Source of the DNA: Druceiella hillmani
Lineage: Eukaryota; Arthropoda; Insecta; Lepidoptera; Hepialidae
Assembly: GCA_039881145.1 (NCBI GenBank)
Contig: JAYKKI010000074.1
Span: 10,791,501 to 10,855,500 of the forward strand
Direction of reading: 5' to 3'
DNA length: 64,000 nt
Notes under the pieces: model-generated
What the model was told of the DNA's origin: nothing
The model's database searches: none
What the model saw: the letters and a program-made list of their open reading frames with translations, nothing else
Part shown: piece after piece, positions 12,581-24,370 of the stretch
Layout of the letters: each line of letters begins with the position of its first letter
Numbering within the stretch: the stretch's first letter is position 1
Program-made: the position numbers and the translations under genes

Positions 12581-13111
12581 TTAATGCTTTAAAACACAGG
12601 TGTACTTTAGCGAGTTGACACTGTGTTTCAACTCAAATAAGTTGTAATGCAACTACCATATCAACCATTGTACACGGCGCAATATGTGACTATGTTTCAA
12701 ATGCATAGCGGTGCTGACTGTGAAGTATAGTTGATAATAATGACGAATTTTGTGATAGTATTTTGTTGATACTTTGCATCTCTTATTTTATTTACTAATA
12801 GTAGTTTAATTATAAGGACTTAATTTCAAATAGGTGTTGGGGTCTCTTCCACAATTTCTTAAAAGCAGTCGACTGACTGCTTTCATTTACTCTCATAAAA
12901 TAAATAGGTGGAAACTTATTATTAATTTTGTGGTACATCAAGACAGCATAGGAAATGTGTGACTAATATTATGTTATAAGTTTCAAAAAAATAAGTTTGA
13001 AAATACAGACATTATCAAAAGGCCCTCATTCGTTGATTTACATTTAATTACACGTACTAAAAACCTGCCCGCCGTTTCCATTTTATCATTAATAAATTAG
13101 TACATTAGTAC

Positions 13112-13114
<3 letters not shown>

Positions 13115-13150
<36 letters not shown>
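13115..13150. repeat. (TA)n microsatellite
   Basis: Pure TA tract of about 36 bp. Confidence 0.95.
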
Positions 13151-13152
<2 letters not shown>

Positions 13153-13860
13153 TTTATACTAGAGAGTTCATACGTGTTCAAATTTCCCTTTCACGAATAA
13201 TTTCAACATAATACAATCCTTGTATTATACAGTTTTATTTGTGTTGATTTTTGTGGCGGCGTCTACATACGTACATGGATTATAAATTGATTTCCTATCG
13301 CTAAACATATATCTCAACGGAAACGTAACTTGGTGTAGGGTAGGTCGTTTGAGAAGAGACATTGTAGATACACGCGTTAAGGGTATGCCTGATCACTCTT
13401 TACGCCAATGTCAATTTAAATTTCAAATTATATTAGAATTAGAATTCCACATTGCGCTTCATTCGAGCCGGTCACAGCACTTATATGTCTGAAATCGCAT
13501 TTACACATAAATGGCTTATAATTATTTTTTCAATGAAGCCAATACCATGGCAATTATCATGATTTTATGTGTTTTTTTTAAATTTAAATTTGTGTTCCTC
13601 TAAAAAGAACAGACGTTATATTTAAATGATCGAATAATATTTTTTTAAATATTTAATTTTATTTGTATGCCATCGGTTGTCAGTGTACCATAAATTAGTA
13701 TATTTTAATTACAGCGCCATTATGACTCATACACCAGTATTCCCAATACAAGTTACGACAGCGCTGAAATGAAAATACACTAATTTCTTAATAATTAATT
13801 TTCTTTTCTTTGCCATATTTTATATCAAAATTTGCAGCAAATAATTTTTTTTTTCTATTT

Positions 13861-14395
13861 AGTTTAGCCGAATCAGAAAAAAATATTCTGTGTTTTAGAT
13901 TGAGTAGATATGACGTATTTTTAAAAAGAATTAGATCATGGAAATAATGTCAAATAGATACGATGTATTGTTAATAAGGTGCACGAAATAAATTATACAA
14001 ATAAATGCGCAGTGCGTTATCGGTCGTTTTTTCTTTTTAGTTTAGCCAAATCAGAAAAAAATTTTCTGTGTTTTAGATTGAGTAGATATGACGTATTTTT
14101 AAAAAGAATTAGATCATGGAAATAATGTCAAATAGATACGATGTATTGTTAATAAGGTGCACGAAATAAATTATACAAATAAATGCGTAGTGCGTTATCG
14201 GTCGTCTTTTCTTTTTAGTTTAGCCGAATCAGAAAAAATTTTTCTGTGTTTTAGATTGAGTAGGTATGACGTATTTTTAAAAAGAATTCGATTATGGAAA
14301 TAATGTCAAATAGATGGGATGTTTTGTTAATAAGGTGCACGAAATAAATTATACAAATAAACGCGCAGTGCCTTATCGATTATGTCTTTTCTTTT
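13861..14395. repeat. 178-bp satellite-like tandem array, three units
   Basis: Units begin at AGTTTAGCC at 13,861, 14,039 and 14,217, giving a constant 178-bp period. Units 1 and 2 differ at only a few positions. Unit 3 is more diverged (for example AATTCGATTATGG for AATTAGATCATGG). Each holds GGTGCACGAAATAAATTATA and a T-rich spacer. No ORF runs through. The unit length is close to nucleosome-sized satellites, but three units could also be a local duplication or part of an element. Confidence 0.95.
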
Positions 14396-14720
14396 GGGAA
14401 TATAATCTTTTAGTATGAATCCCGTAAATTCCAAAAATTACAAATGATGAAAATCTCTATCAAAAATCTGTCACCAACAAATCATTCTTCCTTAAGATGA
14501 TGTGAATATATAGCGAATTAAATTTGTCGTAATAATTTTTTCATAATCCCTGCCAAAAATGTTCCATCACGCTTACAATTTTTGCGACAGTTTTTTTTAA
14601 AATTTGACATTAGTTTCATAAAAGTAATTAAATTTCCTAAAAACAGCAAAAAATATATAGAAATCAGTTTCCTATTCATTAAGTGACTACACAAAAGTGA
14701 TATAAATAAAACGGAACTAA

Positions 14721-14770
14721 ATGTTTATTTTCATACAAATGTTTATTTTCATACAAATGTTTATTTTCAC
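14721..14770. repeat. 18-bp tandem repeat, 2.7 copies
   Basis: ATGTTTATTTTCATACAA starts at 14,721, 14,739 and (partial) 14,757. Confidence 0.93.
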
Positions 14771-14911
14771 TTTTTGTACATAAAAATGTGTTATGCTAAT
14801 TTTATGAGTGTACTTACGCAAATGGTAACACAGATTTGCCTTTCGCAATTTGACCAGTTTTTCAATATCTTGCCTGTATTATATGATTCAATATGTTGTT
14901 TGTGTAATATC

Positions 14912-15082
14912 GTCACCGTGGTGTGTTGGGCCTGCGAGGCGCACCGCGGGGACCCGGGTTCGATTCCCGGCCGAGCGGGGTTGGACTGGTGTTCTGGTTG
15001 GCTGTAATAGATTGGTCTCGTAGCAATAAGTCCGCCATATGTATCCATTAGATACATTAAAGTACAGAAATAAATAAATAAA
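14912..15082 (+). mobile_element. tRNA-derived SINE
   Basis: A GC-rich head stands out from AT-rich surroundings. It has a pol III box A-like TGGTGTGTTGG at 14,919-14,929 and a consensus box B GGTTCGATTCC at 14,957-14,967, 38 nt apart as in a tRNA gene. The T-arm stem CCCGGGTTCGATTCCCGG is perfect. A non-tRNA body follows (TGTTCTGGTTGGCTG...) and then an (AAATA)n tail at about 15,069-15,082. TAATATC occurs directly before (14,905-14,911) and directly after (15,083-15,089) and may be the target duplication. SINEs like this are transcribed by RNA polymerase III and copied by a partner LINE, which is not identifiable here. Overlapping frames with PGIEPGSP-type peptides are translations of the tRNA part and not genes. 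Confidence 0.85.
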
Positions 15083-15499
15083 TAATATCCTTACTCTAAG
15101 AGACAATGACGAAATTGATTAACAAAATTTCCAAATTTTGATATTAATTTAGGTTCAATAGAACTACATTTATGCTCCCTGATTCTATTCCGTAAAGGCG
15201 AAAATTTTCAAGAATTAAAAGAAATTTCAAGAATTCCTAGTTAATCACCATTATGTGACATGTGCAAAACTTGTTTAGGTTTAAATTGGTCTACAAGCGA
15301 AGGCTTTCAAATTTATTCTTAATAATAATAAAAGAATTAGTTGGTGACAAAAAATTATTTAAGGTAATTATAACACATATCGAATTTATTCCTTATTGAA
15401 AACGCCAGAATTGGAAATAAAAAATAATGGTTTTTCCTGTAATTAATTTTCCACAATGTAACTGGCATGTTGGAAATTAGTTAAAAAATAGTAAACTCC

Positions 15500-15547
15500 T
15501 TCGTCATCACTATATAAACTTTATTTAATTTGTATAGTGATGACGAA
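15500..15547. repeat. Perfect 15-bp inverted repeat
   Basis: TTCGTCATCACTATA (15,500-15,514) is the exact reverse complement of 15,533-15,547, with an 18-nt AT-rich loop. It may be a hairpin or the relic of a foldback element. Confidence 0.9.
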
Positions 15548-17475
15548 ATCGTATTTATAATTTATTTTTACTATTTCTTAGATTTTCATTGTGAAACATT
15601 AAACATTTTTTTAGTCGCCACTTTTTAAAATTGAATCTTTGGATTAACAAATTACGTTTTTTGATTAAATTTAAGAAGTTAAGATTAAACGTAACATTCA
15701 CTCTCTTAACTTTTGTTTTTGTATGTTTTCTGTGTTTCTTTTGAGGGATGTAACTAAAAATGCCGAGGAACTTATTCCAATTAAAGACACTGTAATATAA
15801 CTTTAGAAAAGCCACTTAAAAAATATTCTGAATATTTTTTATCACACTTTGAATATTGGAGAATTCAAACGTCTCTTTTTGAATAGGTTCATTTTTAGAT
15901 TTATTTTTATAAATCTTTTTATATATTCAAAACTTGTTTAACCAGATATAACGTAAACTACATGTGTAGTTTTTTTTATTGAGAAATATCTGGTGACTAA
16001 ATTTTAATGAATAAAAAGCTGGTTCCATGTTTTCTTGCAAGAAATTATTTCATTATATAGCAGTTTGAAACTAATTAGAATTCTTATTTTAATTGATTGT
16101 AGAAAATTAGTAAAAAAATTACTTTGATAAAATGATAGATTCAATCAAATGAACATAAAGAAATTAATATTAAAATATCTACTAATCATTATAAATTTAG
16201 TGTGATTTTTTTTTCATTTATTAATGTCCTCTTGTGTTTTAAATCTTATAAATGTGATTATTTATAAATTTTACGCTTTCTGAAAATTTTCTCCATATAT
16301 TAATAAAATAAAATTTAAAAAATCTCTCTTATGAAACCCCACGTGGCAGGTGCAAATTTTTCTTTCAATAGACTACATTCCGTAAAATAAATGAATATTG
16401 CCTTTGAAAAACCTTTATATCGGGAACTGGACAATCATGCTTAAGGCTTAAGAAAATCCCTTTTCAGGTGTTTATTTTCTGTATTGTTTTAATGGTCCGG
16501 TGGTAAAGGGATCAGTCCACCAATATTATTGCCGGTAATTGCATAATTGTTAAAAATACTCGGGGAAGCTCCTTTTCTTCTCTACTTTAAAATGAGTCAG
16601 AACTAGAGTCATGATCAAATAGCAAATAATTCGATAAAAATTGGTAACTAATTGATAAAAATAACATATTTATAGTTTATGCGTGACTATATATTTTGGC
16701 ATAACAAACAGAAACTTATTAAAATTTAGTATAGTAATATTAAACCTAAATACTATTTGTAATTAGATCTTATTTACCTAACAAGATTAGATGTCACTAA
16801 AATATCCCATTAAATGTATCGCTTTTCGATAAAAATTTACAATAACTGTATCGAACCTTTATTTCGTTGAGGAAATTCAACTTCCCTAAATCCCAAGTAA
16901 TTGATTTGAGTATCCAACATACAACGTACGACCTTGCCAACGCATACAATTTAACATCGGCGTAACTGTGAGGTGAAAAGTAAGAATAATATTTTTATAA
17001 CTTTGTAAAGATATTGACGTTATTGATTCAATGACTTTATCAATACAAATATAACTGACCTAATAAATAAGTTATAAATACTAAAATAAGCAATAGAGAA
17101 TATCATATAAATGTTCCGCAATATTTAAATTATTTGAAATTTTTTACAAAATTAATACTGTGCTAGCTCCCAAATTCTAATTCTCATTCACAAGTGATAT
17201 TAATACTTAAATTTTGATGTCTTAATTAATTTTTCATGGTTATATGTATTATTGTTTAGCCTTACGGTTTAGCTACTAATCACGCTTCAAAAAAATATTT
17301 AAAAACTATTCCACGTAGTGTTTTAAATGTTATATATCATCCCTATCTTTTTAATGATTTGCTAATATTTTATGCCCAAAAAATAACTATTTTATGCTTC
17401 CATTAAGTTCAGTCTTTGTAAATATGGGTTAACTAATCGTTGCCAAGATTAGTAGAATAACATAATATTACTAAT
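15548..17475. other. AT-rich non-coding stretch
   Basis: No gene or element recognised. The minus frame at 15,555-15,815 is Lys/Asn/Phe-rich with no domain. Confidence 0.5.
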
Positions 17476-17627
17476 ATGTGATTTGTACGCAAATGTGTAC
17501 TTTAAATCAAGCGATAAATCAAAAAAACAACATTAAGACTATGACTTTTTTATTTAAATTATGGTCTTAATGTTGTTTTTTTGATCTATCGCTTGATTTA
17601 AAGTACACATTTGCGTACAAATCACAT
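17476..17627. repeat. Near-perfect foldback (hairpin) element, 67-bp arms
   Basis: Left arm 17,476-17,542 and right arm 17,561-17,627 are reverse complements with about two mismatches. They are separated by an 18-nt loop. The outer ends read ATGTGATTTGTACGC. The shape fits a full-length-palindrome MITE, and a transcript would give a long double-stranded hairpin. No clear target duplication was found in the flanks, so its transposon class is open. Confidence 0.93.
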
Positions 17628-18289
17628 GCTTTAAATGTATCATAACTGCACAATCATTTATTTACATGTTTCTTAGTATTTGAGACATACTTTACATCAA
17701 TATGAATATGAAACTACAAAAGGGACCAACGAATTCTGTATGTAAAGACACATTGACGGATAACTTATACGATAATAATAAAAAAATAAATAACGATAAA
17801 TGACGTCTTACTATACTAATTTCTAATCGCACTTCTGAACTAGAATGTGATTTCCAAACATTAATATATTCTGTAGTTTTTGATGTGACGACAATGAGAT
17901 AATATTATACGAGCATACACGTTATTTCAAATTCATGCATGATTACGCAAATCCCATGCAGTGAGCTTACAAACACATTAATTATTGTTTTAAATATTTT
18001 TAAAAATACGAGCAGTTTATGGGCTTTTAAATTTAAGGATGCGTATAGCGGGGATATATCTTCCTCTTTATTAAACTATGGTAGAATATGATGAGCGTTA
18101 CTAAAAATGACGTCGCAATTCTCTCTTGTAATCCTTGTCTTAACGTCAAGTTAGGAAAACCTGTAAAAATATTGATATTGTCTTTTAGAATTCATTCAAT
18201 TTGGTGAAAATTTTTTCATTGCCAGCTTTTACCAAAAAATTATAGTTTATAAAATTACGCAAATGCTTAATTTTGTCAAAATTACTACT

Positions 18290-18570
18290 ATTCAAAGTAT
18301 CAATTTACTAACTCAGCACCACGTAGATCCTATTTGACCACAAGGGCATTAAGATATTCATATCACAACGACTTACTGCATATTAATGACATACCCATGT
18401 CGACAGTAGCTTTAACTTTCCGGAAGCTAACTTTAATTCCCGAAGGAAATATCCGTACGAATGTGTTATGAGTTAAATTAGAAAGCGTACTTAATTATTA
18501 CGTAATCCTCAATTATATAATCATATATATGACCGACATGCCGCACATATTTAAACATAAAATTGTCGAA
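18290..18570 (+). repeat. Dispersed repeat family B, copy 3
   Basis: Same-orientation homologue of 11,740-12,035, 6.5 kb away, with CACGTAGATCCTATTTGA, CTTTCCGGAAGCTAACTTTA, TACGTAATCCTCAATTATAT and GACCGACATGCCGCACATAT as aligned blocks. Divergence is substantial, suggesting old insertions. Confidence 0.65.
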
Positions 18571-19129
18571 AATTCAACACCAATTTTAATTACGCTTTAG
18601 GGATACAGAATGCCAAATGAAAAAGGAACTAAAATATATTAGAATTTTGAATTTTTTTTTAAATGCTAAGATTTGAAGTATTTCGTATGAGACAAAGTAG
18701 TTGCCAAATACGAGATAGATTTGAAAAAAATATCCATCTATCAGTAAATACAAAAGCATACTGTAGCAAAAATCTCTCATCTTTTGGCTGCGCAAATGAC
18801 ATCACCTTATTTGCGACTAGTTCTCATCACATGAAATAATTACTTCTGAAAATTTTGCACGTAAACTATGAGTTCGGATAAAGTATTAATCGCAATAAAA
18901 CAAACTTGATGATAGTAGACCGCGTCATTTCAACCTAAGTGATGTAACGTTAAAACTATGAAATAGTTCACCCTACGTATCTTTTTGAGCTTGGGTCTCA
19001 AACAATGTAGGTTACGCAGATGATGTGAAACGGCGTACGACAATAAATAGAACTATAATGGACAAGTTAATAAAAATATGGTGGAACCAACAATTCACCA
19101 AAACCACAAAAATCACACAAATTGTGTTT

Positions 19130-20105
19130 TACCTATATTAATTGCCAATGGCAGTGATGTTCTATATAACTTATTAATACGAATCTCATCCATAGTAATC
19201 ATCTTGCCTAGATGACTAGAAAACCAGTTGTTGCTTACTTTGTCGAAACGATTTTTCGATGGTCTATATGTGGCAGCTTGTGGGGGATTGATAAAACTGT
19301 GACACCATTTACTTTGAAATAACCACGTATTTCGACGGATAAATGAGAATTACAGCTGTCCAAGAGTAAGAAAATAGGTTTATCATTACTGAGATTGACG
19401 AAATATTTGGCATATTTTAGAAAAATCTTTTCTTTCTTCGATCTACATGGATTGGTATCGCTATATTAATCTGCGGTTCCACTTTTAATAACTTTGTAAT
19501 GCACCCAAGAAAAAAACAAAAAAAACGGGAGATCATTGCTAACACAAAAACGACGGGTTATTGTTAAGAGCTAAGGTAGCTACCGTAACTTTTACCAGTG
19601 TTCCCAAGTTTTATGTCCATAGCGGGACTCAGTTGGGTACATGAACAGTTGTGAGTCTCGCCTCGCCTGCGTTCCAAATGTCCCCAAGACTTGTATTTAA
19701 TTGTTGATAAATGTATCTTAAGTTGATAAAAAACAAGTGGAAGTTATTTTTGTTTATCATGTAGCCCGAGATAGATTCCTAGTTTGAAGTAATCAGTATG
19801 ATAGTGAACGATGATGTTTGTGGTAACCCGCTAACCAATCTTGTCCAGCAACTGACTTACTACGGTGCAATTTAAGCATGGCTCTGTTATTTTTTTGCAA
19901 ATATTTTTGTATGTAAACTTTCGAGTATTGTATGGAGTTATTCCATTATAAATATCAGCTGCTATTTCATATAATCCTCTCACGCCTATTGTTCCTTGTC
20001 CTTAAAAATTTGTTAGTAAGAAACAGACAAATTTGTGTAGATCACATTCTTCAAGGTCAATTCAGATCTTGTCAAGTCTGAATTGCTTTCTAAAATTTAA
20101 AAAAA
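19130..20105 (-). pseudogene. pogo/Tigger-like transposase fossil
   Basis: Minus-strand reading with frame changes gives, in order: GVRGLYEIAADIYNG (end of a CENP-B-type DNA-binding region, about 19,985-19,940), SVAGQDWLAGYHKHHRSLS (the 'aGkdWl.gFl.Rh..Ls' block, about 19,860-19,800), KVTVATLALNNNPS (the 'vTv...vsa.g' block, about 19,590), then FVNLSNDKPIFLLLDSCNSH and LSVEIRGYFKVNGVTVLSIP (the DDE_1 'lllDgh.sH' block with its catalytic Asp, about 19,410-19,280). It ends with FDKVSNNWFSSHLGK and then MITMDEI. This is the domain order of pogo-superfamily transposases (HTH_CENPB then DDE_1, normally about 500-600 residues). The surviving span is shorter and broken by at least four shifts or stops, so it cannot encode enzyme. 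The first catalytic Asp region is unreadable. No terminal inverted repeats were found. Confidence 0.75.
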
Positions 20106-20754
20106 ATTTTTCACAGAAATACAAAGTTTTTTTGTAAAGGATATCCAATTCTTTTGCTACATAATTAACATTTTTTATCAAAATTTGTTTATTGATATGC
20201 TTTTTTTAAGACACTGAGTGTGCTGGCAAGTTTACTCTTTCTTTTGCTCTACAACCAAAACCTTCGATGTAATTTGATATGGGTTTGCTACCAGTGGGCT
20301 GTGTTAGATGTGAAGAAACTTTAGCGCATCAAAAGAAATATTTGAATCAATTTAATAGTTATAATTAATGTATTCAAAGGCGACACAACAAAAAATACAT
20401 TGAGGAAAAATTTACTTACTTGTGCTATTTTTTAAATATATAGCCTTAGATACTTCTAAATAACATACGATCGTAACACCACGATCTGGATGGTTTAACG
20501 GGACAGAAAGATATATTGTGGGCCATAATTAAATGATGTAACACTTGTATTTCTCTTTTTTTTGCGTATTTCCTTCCCTATATTTTTTTTATTTTAATTA
20601 AAATATGTTGTATTTTTTTTATTTTATAACAAACTATCCTCAATTTTTAGTGAATATTAACATTGTTACCATCAGAGAAAACACAAATATGACTGGAATT
20701 ATTTTCATGAGTTCCTGTCTTATATCCATCAAATAATAGTGATTATTACTGCGT

Positions 20755-20990
20755 AAAAAAGCGACACCCACCTCTTCCCGTCAATTTAACGTCGCCCGCA
20801 GAAGCCGAGTACGATCAAGATTACGCGTTCCTATGTTACCGCTTGCTGCATGCGCGTGTGTATTCTTTCAATTTTGCAATGTTTTGTTGAGTTTTGTCTA
20901 ATTCAGTCTTAATTGATAACTATTCATAATAATTCAATATTACGGTCCGTTATTGCGCTGTGTGCGAGTGCTCAGAAAGCCATAAAATGA
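20755..20990. promoter_or_regulatory. CpG-richer island, possible promoter or old exon
   Basis: The run from GCGACACCCACCTCTTCCC to GTGTGCGAGTGCTCAGAAAG is clearly richer in G+C and CpG than its surroundings and has no ORF. It could be a promoter/5'-UTR block or an unrecognised repeat; nothing decides it. Confidence 0.2.
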
Positions 20991-21399
20991 CTACTTGTTT
21001 GTTCCCCTCTTTTTGTTTCTTGTAAATAATTTTGTTACCTATAATTTTACGTCTACAGACATGTCACTGAGCAGTTTTAAATTTCAAACTATTCTGAAAA
21101 GTCATTGTTTTGTTTCAATGCGATTTGGTTGGAAAACGTATCTTTGTGGTGTTGGCCTTAAGCTTATTATATTGTTTATTAACAGATCTTTCACATGAAG
21201 CAAATCTAATCAAGTAATAAATAAATAAGTTTATAAATAAAAAAAAAATATTTTTATTCAAGATTTTATTTAGTTTCTAGGATCCACACTAAGTACCTTT
21301 TTTCAAATTCTATCTTAATATTATTATTGTAAAATTACTTTCACGAAAATGTATAGTATAAAATATTTATTTATATATTGACATTTTTACTAGGTAATA

Positions 21400-21665
21400 A
21401 TAAAGAGGTGCGTCCCAGTACAGCGCTACTGTGCCAGCGTGCCATCAAGACAGTCATTCGGTCGACGCTATTGGTAAAAAGAGAAACAGCTATTTTGTTG
21501 ATATATAGCATCAACTCAATCGATCGGGTCGATTGCTCGCAACGATCGAAATCGATATGCAATAATAGTAAATATTCTTTACCTACACGCTGCGTACAGC
21601 CCTACATTAATTTACGCGAGTATGTATAGTATAGTGTAAGTCGAGTATGTATGTAATAGTGTAGG
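21400..21665. other. CpG-richer block ending in a 25-bp tandem repeat
   Basis: Around 21,400-21,600 are many CG dinucleotides and short palindromic pieces (TCGATCGGGTCGATTG, AACGATCGAAATCGAT). At 21,617 and 21,642 CGAGTATGTAT repeats with a 25-bp period. Frames on both strands overlap here but neither shows a known domain. Confidence 0.45.
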
Positions 21666-23361
21666 CAATTAAATTTGCTCACTTGTATGGAGTGTCGGGG
21701 GTGTGCCATTACAGTCATTGATGGTGATACGTATTCAGAAACTCTTTACCCGCAAGTCGGTATGAAAGTGCAAACGAAGGCCTACGTGTTTTACCTAAAA
21801 GAAAAATGTTGTCAATCACATCGTATAATAAATGTCAAATGTGCTTCTATTTAATGTCCTAACCATAAAAATAAAGAAAAATTAAACTTTTTTGTTAGTT
21901 GGAAAAGGTTGTGGAAAAGCGGATTATATTTTTATCTATTTTTTCAATGTATACTAAAAAAATAGTACGTAGTGCAAAATGTTTTTTCTTCATTTCAATA
22001 GGGTATTTGTGCACTATAAATTATTTTTCCCCACTTTATAGTCTGAATTCAAGAATATTTTTACTTGTTACTTAAATCCACGGATTAGCAAACTACACTT
22101 CCCTTCTAAGTCTTAGAACTAAAACCAACTATGACAGAAAATGTAACCAAACAATAGAAAATAAACCATATTAAAATCTCAAATTAATAACACAGCGTAA
22201 AATTAATTGTGTCAGTTTCAACGTCTGTTTCAAATCTTTCAATGGTGAATTTTCCTCAATATTGTTCTTTTTCCAATTTTCCTCAACATATTAATTTACG
22301 TAAATGCTTAAATACCCTTGTTGACGACACTCTACGTGATGTTTATTTTTCTTTTGCTAATATGCGTGTCGTAAAATGAATTGCTATTTTCTTTGAAACG
22401 TTTTTATTGGAAAAAAGGGATCTTCATTAAGTACCAAGTATATGTTTACGAAAAAATTAACCATGATTCCGGAGCCATATTTTCAGATTTATTCACGATA
22501 ATATGTTTGAAGCCAATTATATTATACGTTCTTAAATATTTTCTATCCTTTGGAAGTCCATATTAGTTTTGACTTACTATAAGTAAAGAAATTTAACTCC
22601 TAACGAGGTACGAAATGCGAAATCTCTCAATGCGGAATCCAGACTGGCACAGTTTTATTACATTTTTTTATGAAACCTCATTTTACCTGATTACAGTCAA
22701 CCTGAATAAAAGAATATTGAATCAATAATCTCTGTAAGCCTCGTTTTTATGCCTCGTTTCATATATACTCTTTGCAATTCATCCTGATCAAATATACAAT
22801 GTAGACTACACACTTTTTTTATGTTTTTCGCTTAAAATGTGTTAAACCATTTAAAAAAAAACTATAAGTGAATGTATATTAAATTGGGACATGGGTAGTC
22901 TGCACTAATATTCATTACACTCTTAATAATATTTATAACTAAAATTATCTAAATTATTTGTCTATTCAATTAATTAGGCAGCTTTTAAATGTTTTTAAGA
23001 CTTTTTCATTTATTTTTTAAATAATGAAGATAATTCAGCACTATCTATATATAAATACTATCAAAAAATAGAGAAAAATTAATATCAAAGAACTCAACCA
23101 GTTTTAATGATATTACTCAATTAGTATAAATAAACGGCGAAATTTATGATTTGTATTAAAGAAATAATTATATACTTTATACGAATAAACTAGAGAAAAT
23201 TTCCTTATTGATTCTAAAATACCCTATAATCTGTGTTTGAAATCAATATTGAGAAGAAAGAGAATGTATACTGCTGCAAAAACAAAACAAAATTATGTTA
23301 GTTTAGTCTTTTCGTTATGAAATGCTTTGGTTTGCAATTACTGCGTCTGTTACGTATATAG
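21666..23361. other. AT-rich non-coding stretch
   Basis: Nothing recognised on either strand. Confidence 0.5.
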
Positions 23362-23408
23362 TTATATATATATATATATATATATGTATACATATGTATA
23401 TATATATT

Positions 23409-23468
<60 letters not shown>
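23362..23468. repeat. (TA)n microsatellite
   Basis: About 107 bp of TA dinucleotides with ATGTATACATATGTA-type interruptions. It is the source of overlapping Tyr-Ile frames. Confidence 0.97.
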
Positions 23469-23469
<1 letters not shown>

Positions 23470-23639
23470 CTATTATACTAACCGTGAGTCTTCAAACGGT
23501 TTAGCTTCAAAAAAAGTCGGGACACAAGGTAGTGAAAATTACGTAAACTTATTAATTTAAAACAAAAAATTAGCCATTTTAAGGGTTCTTAATGGGTAAA
23601 TATCGATCTTTTGGTCTTTGTTATTTGGATCAGTAGATT

Positions 23640-23800
23640 AAAAGAAATTAAAAAGTTTTTGAACGTAAAGAAAGGAAGGAATACAATCTTGATGACGTTA
23701 GATGCGATGTATTCGCGTATAAAGACGGAATGAGAAGGAGGGAGTTGAAACGGGTGCTCTTGGTACAGGTATATCACAAGTGTATCATGTTGGGATACGT
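23640..23800 (-). repeat. Dispersed repeat family C, copy 3 (partial)
   Basis: The plus strand resembles the 8,480-8,580 end of copy 2. Paired blocks are GGAATACAATCTTGATGACG / GTAATACGATTTTGATGACA, TTGGTACAGGTATATCACAA / ATGGTACGAAAATATCACGA and GTGTATCATGTTGGGATACG / GCGTGTCGTGTTGCAATTAG. Confidence 0.45.
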
Positions 23801-23879
23801 AATTAAATTTTGGTAAATTCAAAAAAGGAAAAATATAAATTTCAATCAAACTATTTAGTTGCCCCCGTACGGATCGATA

Positions 23880-24370
23880 TGGGTCTCTAGTAATTTTATA
23901 TATGCAAACGTTGGAATGGATGGGTATGTATATGTTTGTTACTCTATAATTACGTAATTTTTAAGTGGATTTATGTGAAACTTAGTTAGCATTGAGATTA
24001 TACCCTGAATTAGCATATAGCGTTAATACATTACTTTTACCCCGAATTCTAAAGCACTTCCCAAAAGAGAACATCCATTTATATTATGGTCATTAGGTTC
24101 CTTTTTATACCCGTAGCATTATCTGTAAACTAAATTCTCCAACATGTCTTAAGTCATACCGTGTACCTTATATCGAATTCCTAAATCTGAGTGTGATTCC
24201 TGTAGGAGGGTATGATTTTCTATGAAATCATATCCCTTTTATAATTCGATCACGATATTACTACTGAACGCAAGTTGGAAAAGAATACTGGGATTAATTA
24301 CAGTATGGATTGATACATTACCTATATTTCTATAATCCATGTGAACGAAGTCGCGAGCAAGAGTTATTTG
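23880..24370 (+). mobile_element. Degraded insect RTE-like repeat, 3' region
   Basis: The block at 23,930-24,060 (TTTGTTACTCTATAATTACG, GATTTATGTGAAACTTAGTT, GATTATACCCTGAATTAGCA, TACTTTTACCCCGAATTCTA) and the end at 24,343-24,359 (GAACGAAGTCGCGAGCA) follow a sequence order I recall as very common in insect genomes. There it forms the 3' part of RTE-type or derived non-autonomous elements. It has no coding capacity. The class is from memory; the fact that it is a repeat is supported by a second copy at 27,120-27,245. Confidence 0.55.

Noticed and set aside
14912..14990. A functional tRNA gene
   Set aside because: Boxes A and B are present, but the acceptor stem and anticodon arm do not fold properly, and a SINE body and tail follow.
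14774..15106. Three overlapping small frames with PGIEPGSP / GNRTRVPAV peptides
   Set aside because: They are translations of the tRNA-like head of the SINE in different frames.
23440..23530. ATTACTATTATAC after a TA tract, reminiscent of the retrotransposon 3' junction (ATTACTACTAC)
   Set aside because: Beyond the first few bases the sequence has no similarity to the element's coding end.
23322..23560. Overlapping frames rich in Tyr-Ile (also at 6069-6323, 27301-27549, 35770-36095, 41763-42131, 45730-46152)
   Set aside because: They are translations of (TA)n microsatellites, not proteins.
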